Below the pieces are notes generated by a model. That model was not told the origin of the DNA and made no database searches. It saw only the letters and a program-made list of their open reading frames with translations. 64,000 bases of DNA from NCBI GenBank assembly GCA_021775755.1, contig JAJFHE010000075.1, forward strand, positions 1 to 64,000, written 5' to 3'. The first letter of the stretch is position 1; each line of letters starts with the position of its first letter. This document shows positions 60,832-64,000 of this stretch, in pieces. The translations under genes and the position numbers were made by a program. This DNA comes from Hyphomicrobiales bacterium (GTDB lineage: Bacteria; Pseudomonadota; Alphaproteobacteria; Rhizobiales; JAJFHB01).

Positions 60832-60878
60832 CACGAGTGCGCGTGGCGCGCACTCGTGCCGTCCGGCACAAAGCCGGA
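60832..60878 (-). terminator. Double hairpin downstream of Tat-exported acidic protein gene
   Basis: CACGAGTGCGCG (60832-60843) and CGCGCACTCGTG (60847-60858) form a perfect 12-bp stem with a 3-base loop. TCCGGC (60862-60867) and GCCGGA (60873-60878) form a second, smaller stem. Read on the minus strand they follow the stop at 60896. A weak AT-rich stretch (TAATTGTTATGG) comes after the large stem. Confidence 0.65.
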
Positions 60879-60895
60879 GATCGTCAAGAAGGCGA

Positions 60896-61153
60896 TCAGT
60901 CGTTGTCTGAGTAGTCCGCGTCGTTTGTGTAAACGTCGCCGGGGGCATCAGAGTAACGGCCATCAGCGATATCGCGGTCGTCGCCCGGGTCATTGTCGAC
61001 CGCGTCGCCCGGGTCCCGGTCTTTGGCTTGTGCAGGGCGAGATGTGCTGCCGATCGAGACCATGGATACCAACGCACCGGCAGAAGCAAGCTTCAATAGC
61101 CTTCTGCGGTTCATGTCGCGGACCGTTTCGATGTCGGTCTTTTTCAGTTTCAT
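60896..61153 (-). CDS. Small Tat-exported Asp-rich protein of unknown function
   Basis: An 85-residue protein with a clear twin-arginine signal (MNRRRLLKLASAGALVSM) followed by about 45 residues very rich in Asp, with D-P-G-D and Asp-Gly steps repeated (DPGDAVDNDPGDDRDIADG). The mature part is too short and low-complexity for a known enzyme; binding of calcium or another cation is an obvious idea. AGGAG 8 bases before the ATG supports the start. A double hairpin follows. Confidence 0.72.
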   Translation of the reverse strand: MKLKKTDIETVRDMNRRRLLKLASAGALVSMVSIGSTSRPAQAKDRDPGDAVDNDPGDDRDIADGRYSDAPGDVYTNDADYSDND

Positions 61154-61297
61154 GCAAAGTGCTCCTAAGAACCTGAAATCAGGTCTGGATTCGTCGTTGG
61201 CTCCCAGACCGCAGATTAGCGCCGTATACAGAGCCGTTCAAGCCAATGTTTTATTACAAATCCATACTGGAACCGCAATTGCGGGAGCGGGAGACGT

Positions 61298-62212
61298 TCA
61301 GACCGCCGGCCGGCCGGGCCGGTGGCGGGCACCCGGTGGCTTGCGGATGCGTTCACGATAGATCGTATAGAGGCCGCCGCTTGCGACGACAATGGCGCCG
61401 GCAATGGTCCAGCCATCCGGGAACTCACCGAACACCAGGAAACCGACGACGGTGGCCCAGACGAGGAGCGTGAAGTTGAACGGCTGCAGCGTTGATGCCG
61501 GGGCAAGCTCCAGCGCCTTGATCAGGAAAAGGTGACCGATCGTGCCCGTGATCGTCAGGACAATGAGGCCGATCCAGCCTTCGGCCGTTGGCGGCGTCCA
61601 GTAGAACGGGCCGATAAATGACATCACCACCGCACCGACGACGGCCATGTATAAAAGCGAGGTTTCACCATCGTCGTGGCGCCCGACAACGCGGGTGAGA
61701 ACCTGATAGCAGGCAAAGAGAAATGCGCTAAGCAGCGCCCAGAGCGCGGCTTCCTCAAAGACGCCGATACCCGGCCGCAGAATGATCAATACGCCCAGAA
61801 AGCCGACAACTACTGCCGACCAGCGCCGCACCCCGACGGCTTCGCCGAGGAAAATCGCCGATAGGGCGGTGACCATGAGCGGGAACGTCGCCATCAGGGC
61901 ATGGGTGTCGGCGAGCGGCAGATGGCGCAGCGCGATAACGAATATACCGATCTCGACAACAATCACGAGGGAGCGCAAGAGTTGCAGCCACGGCATTTTG
62001 GAACGCAGCACGTCGCGCAGGGGCCGCTTGCGGCGCGCCAGTGCCAGCGCGAACAGGGCAAACAGTACATACCGCACCCAGATGATCTGCGCGGCGGAAT
62101 AATCCTGCGCCAGATACTTCGTTACGGCGTCCTGACAGGCGAAGATCATCATCGTAACGATGATGATGGCAATGCCTCGTGCCGTGTTGTCGGAGTTCTG
62201 TGGAGCGTTCAT
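61298..62212 (-). CDS. EamA/DMT-superfamily transporter
   Basis: A 304-residue inner-membrane protein with ten membrane segments in two EamA repeats (for example MMIFACQDAVTKYLAQDYSAAQIIWVRY and LLSAFLFACYQVLTRVVGRHDDG). Proteins of this type export or import metabolites; substrate unknown. The gene stands alone between the Tat-exported protein and the TraB-like gene, all on the minus strand. Confidence 0.9.
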   Translation of the reverse strand: MNAPQNSDNTARGIAIIIVTMMIFACQDAVTKYLAQDYSAAQIIWVRYVLFALFALALARRKRPLRDVLRSKMPWLQLLRSLVIVVEIGIFVIALRHLPLADTHALMATFPLMVTALSAIFLGEAVGVRRWSAVVVGFLGVLIILRPGIGVFEEAALWALLSAFLFACYQVLTRVVGRHDDGETSLLYMAVVGAVVMSFIGPFYWTPPTAEGWIGLIVLTITGTIGHLFLIKALELAPASTLQPFNFTLLVWATVVGFLVFGEFPDGWTIAGAIVVASGGLYTIYRERIRKPPGARHRPGRPAV

Positions 62213-62285
62213 TGACGCGGCTTAGCCGACGGCGGTCATAGCAACAATGGGGAAGATTGCATGGCTGGTATGCGGGAATTCCGCA

Positions 62286-63158
62286 CTACTGAATCCGTTC
62301 GACCCTGAAGCCTCTCGCCTTGAGCATGACCGGCAGACCCTGGTCGCCGACGAGATGGCCGGCGCCGACGATAATCATCGCCTCCTCATCGCCCGCCATG
62401 AAAGAGACAAGCTCTTCGAGCCATGCTTCATTGCGGCGGACGATCAGCGCGTGATGGACGTCAAAGTGCTCGTCGCGCATTGAGTCATTGAGAAGCTTGT
62501 CGAGTGCGTCCGTGTCGCCGCTGCGCCAGAATTCGATCATATCGGAGATGATTTCCGGCTCGTCGTGCAGCTGGCGCAAAGTGGCGGAGAGCATGGCGGC
62601 TTCGATCGGGGCAGGAAGGTCGGCGAATAAACGGAGCTGTTGTTCCGCGGTTTCGAAAAAGCGCTCCGCCACGTCGGGCGTTTGCGGCTGCAACACCCGT
62701 TCGATGCCCGATTCCTGATTGTAGCCGTTGGCCTGCAGGGCGAGTGTTGAGAGGGTGATGCTGGCAAGCCAGGGGCGCATCGCCTCAAGCTGGCCGACAT
62801 TCAGCCCGAAACTGCCCGACACCGCGCGCAGCAGGGCGATATCGGATTGCGACAGTTGCGCCGTGAGCCGCTCGCCCGGAGAATTGACGCCCAGCTGCAT
62901 CACAAGCTTTTGAACCCGTGCTTCGACGTCGGGCGTGGTCAGGGCTTCGTAGTAGAAATAATCCGCTTCGCGAAACGCGGCTTCGAATGCGGGTGTTCGC
63001 CAGCGGGTTTCCGCGTCCAGAACGTGAATTGAGCCGAAGAGCCAGATGTCGCTGTCCGCATCGCTCGCCTTCCACATGGCCGGCTCGCCATGGGCTAGAC
63101 TCGCACTCGACGCAACGGCCAAAAGCCCGGCCAGAACCGCCTTCAGATATCGCCGCAT
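62286..63158 (-). CDS. TraB/GumN family exported protein
   Basis: A 290-residue exported protein with a signal peptide (LKAVLAGLLAVASSASLA) and the TraB/GumN pattern: IWLFGSIHVLDAETRWRTP near the start and MIIVGAGHLVGDQGLPVMLKARGF near the end, where paired Gly-x-x-His motifs suggest a metal site as in Tiki-type proteases. Activity in bacteria is not settled. Start ATG 63158. Confidence 0.88.
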   Translation of the reverse strand: MRRYLKAVLAGLLAVASSASLAHGEPAMWKASDADSDIWLFGSIHVLDAETRWRTPAFEAAFREADYFYYEALTTPDVEARVQKLVMQLGVNSPGERLTAQLSQSDIALLRAVSGSFGLNVGQLEAMRPWLASITLSTLALQANGYNQESGIERVLQPQTPDVAERFFETAEQQLRLFADLPAPIEAAMLSATLRQLHDEPEIISDMIEFWRSGDTDALDKLLNDSMRDEHFDVHHALIVRRNEAWLEELVSFMAGDEEAMIIVGAGHLVGDQGLPVMLKARGFRVERIQ

Positions 63159-63230
63159 ATCGCTGTTTCCCGGTTCGTTAGTGCAGGCGCAGACTACATC
63201 ATGCGCGTGATTCGTCTGAGGCGCAGGGCT

Positions 63231-63953
63231 TCACGCTGCAGTGGTGGCGACGTAAATGGTGTTGGTCGACGTGCCGTGCTGAACCGGGTTGTCGAATGTC
63301 ACGACTTCGGCGCGTGCGCCATCGAATGTCTGCCGCAGCACATCCTGGAACTCGGCGTCAGGCGGATCGTTCGACCACAGGGCGAATACCCCTGCGGGCA
63401 TCAGATGCCCGGAGAAAGCAAGCAGGCCTTCATGCGAGTAAAATTCCGCGTTGGACGCGCGCAAAAGATCGCCCGGTGAATGATCGATATCGAGCAGGAT
63501 GGCGTGAAATCGGCGCCCGGGTTTGGCGGGGTCGAACCCTTGCCGCGGGTCTTTGGCGGCTGCGAAAAAGTCTCCTTGCTGGAGGCGGCAACGCGGATCG
63601 TCGGTGAGCGTTTCGCCAAGGGGCACAAGGTGATCACCGTGCCAGCCGATGACCTCGGCAAAGGCCTCGATCACGAGCAGCGATCGGACATGCGGGTTTC
63701 GCAATGCGGCGGCGGCGGTGTAGCCGAGACCGAGCCCGCCCACGAGAACGTCCAGATCGCCGCCGGCCGCTTCCGCCAATCCGATGTCGGCAAGCGCAAT
63801 TTCAGCTTGTGTGAACAGGCTCGACATCAGGAAGTCGTCGCCAAGCTTGACTTCGTAAATGTCCTCGCCGCTCGCCAGATGCCGTCGCCGCCTGAGGCTC
63901 AGCGCACCGATGGGCGTGGGCGCGTAGTCGAGTTCTTCAAAAAGCGCACTCAT
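63231..63953 (-). CDS. Spermidine-synthase-like protein
   Basis: A 240-residue Rossmann-fold protein of the spermidine synthase-like group: DLDVLVGGLGLGYTAAAALRN with the SAM-type glycine loop, SLLVIEAFAEVIGWH, and a later acidic motif FHAILLDIDHSPGDLL. Specific polyamine-binding residues are not clear, and many such proteins are methyltransferase-like with unknown substrates. It lies 72 bases upstream of the TraB/GumN gene, same strand. Confidence 0.8.
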   Translation of the reverse strand: MSALFEELDYAPTPIGALSLRRRRHLASGEDIYEVKLGDDFLMSSLFTQAEIALADIGLAEAAGGDLDVLVGGLGLGYTAAAALRNPHVRSLLVIEAFAEVIGWHGDHLVPLGETLTDDPRCRLQQGDFFAAAKDPRQGFDPAKPGRRFHAILLDIDHSPGDLLRASNAEFYSHEGLLAFSGHLMPAGVFALWSNDPPDAEFQDVLRQTFDGARAEVVTFDNPVQHGTSTNTIYVATTAA

Positions 63954-63960
63954 GAGTGGA

Positions 63961-64000
63961 CTATAGAACGATCCGCCAGTCTTTCAGCATTTCGATGATG
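63961..64000 (-). CDS. Possible C-terminal end of a gene leaving the window
   Basis: Read on the minus strand, the last 40 bases give IIEMLKDWRIVL and a TAG stop at 63961-63963, 8 bases before the start of the spermidine-synthase-like gene. The sequence looks protein-like, and tight spacing would suit an operon, but 12 residues cannot identify a product. Confidence 0.35.
   Translation of the reverse strand, partial: IIEMLKDWRIVL

Noticed and set aside
1-64000. CRISPR arrays, tRNA or rRNA genes, insertion sequences, prophage
   Set aside because: No regularly spaced repeats, cloverleaf-forming segments, transposase or phage-like frames were seen on reading both strands.

Overview
The window is a high-GC, gene-dense chromosomal segment of an alphaproteobacterium, probably of the order Hyphomicrobiales or a close relative. 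This rests on the imuA-imuB-dnaE2 cassette under a GTTC-N7-GTTC LexA box, a complete ccoNOQP-GHIS set with a FnrL/FnrN-type regulator, DUF2336 and PilZ proteins, and a benzoyl-CoA epoxidase (box) cluster with its BoxR regulator. No rRNA, tRNA, IS element, prophage or CRISPR array was seen.

Layout. 0-5.5 kb: SOS mutasome operon (minus strand). 5.7-7.3 kb: MlaC-like exported protein, PilZ protein, SnoaL-like protein. 7.3-12.2 kb: candidate quaternary-amine module, with an HdrD-like Fe-S protein, a non-pyrrolysine MttB-family methyltransferase and a choline-dehydrogenase-like GMC flavoenzyme. 12.3-21.3 kb: class III cyclase with TPRs, DUF2336 protein, membrane protein with a Tat-exported phosphatase-fold protein, AAC(3)-like acetyltransferase, and a periplasmic binding protein overlapping a hybrid histidine kinase. 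21.5-23.4 kb: exported proteins, including an LprI/beta-gamma-crystallin-like fusion and a five-repeat BTRD1-type protein. 23.4-28.9 kb: VOC-cupin-cupin protein, GNAT, AraC regulator divergent from an exported cupin, TauD-family dioxygenase with an odd C-terminus, and NnrS. 28.9-32.7 kb: FliK-like and FlhB-like orphans in one unit with a steroid-reductase-like membrane protein and an NAD-dependent epimerase; then a PilZ protein.

32.8-45.4 kb is a low-oxygen respiration region: cytochrome c, Crp/Fnr regulator with TupA-like binding protein, two hemerythrins, ccoNOQPGHIS and FnrL. Four FNR-type palindromes lie in its promoter regions, so FnrL (and possibly the second Crp/Fnr protein) probably switches these genes together.

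45.5-50.3 kb: processive-type glycosyltransferase overlapping a cytochrome b561, L,D-transpeptidase, third Crp/Fnr regulator, DUF309 protein. 50.4-55.9 kb: boxR divergent from boxCBA for aerobic benzoyl-CoA degradation, with an AT-rich dyad between them as candidate operator. 56-64 kb: SAM methyltransferase, GNAT, reductase/epimerase, two small membrane proteins, JmjC-type oxygenase, small Tat-exported acidic protein, EamA transporter, TraB/GumN protein and spermidine-synthase-like protein.

No single locus is clearly a wholly new system. The most promising leads are the MttB/HdrD-like/GMC neighbourhood, the FNR-type regulon with its TupA and hemerythrin members, the FliK/FlhB-like orphans joined to lipid-type enzymes, the BoxR operator candidate, and paired Crp-like dyads at 47.65 kb.
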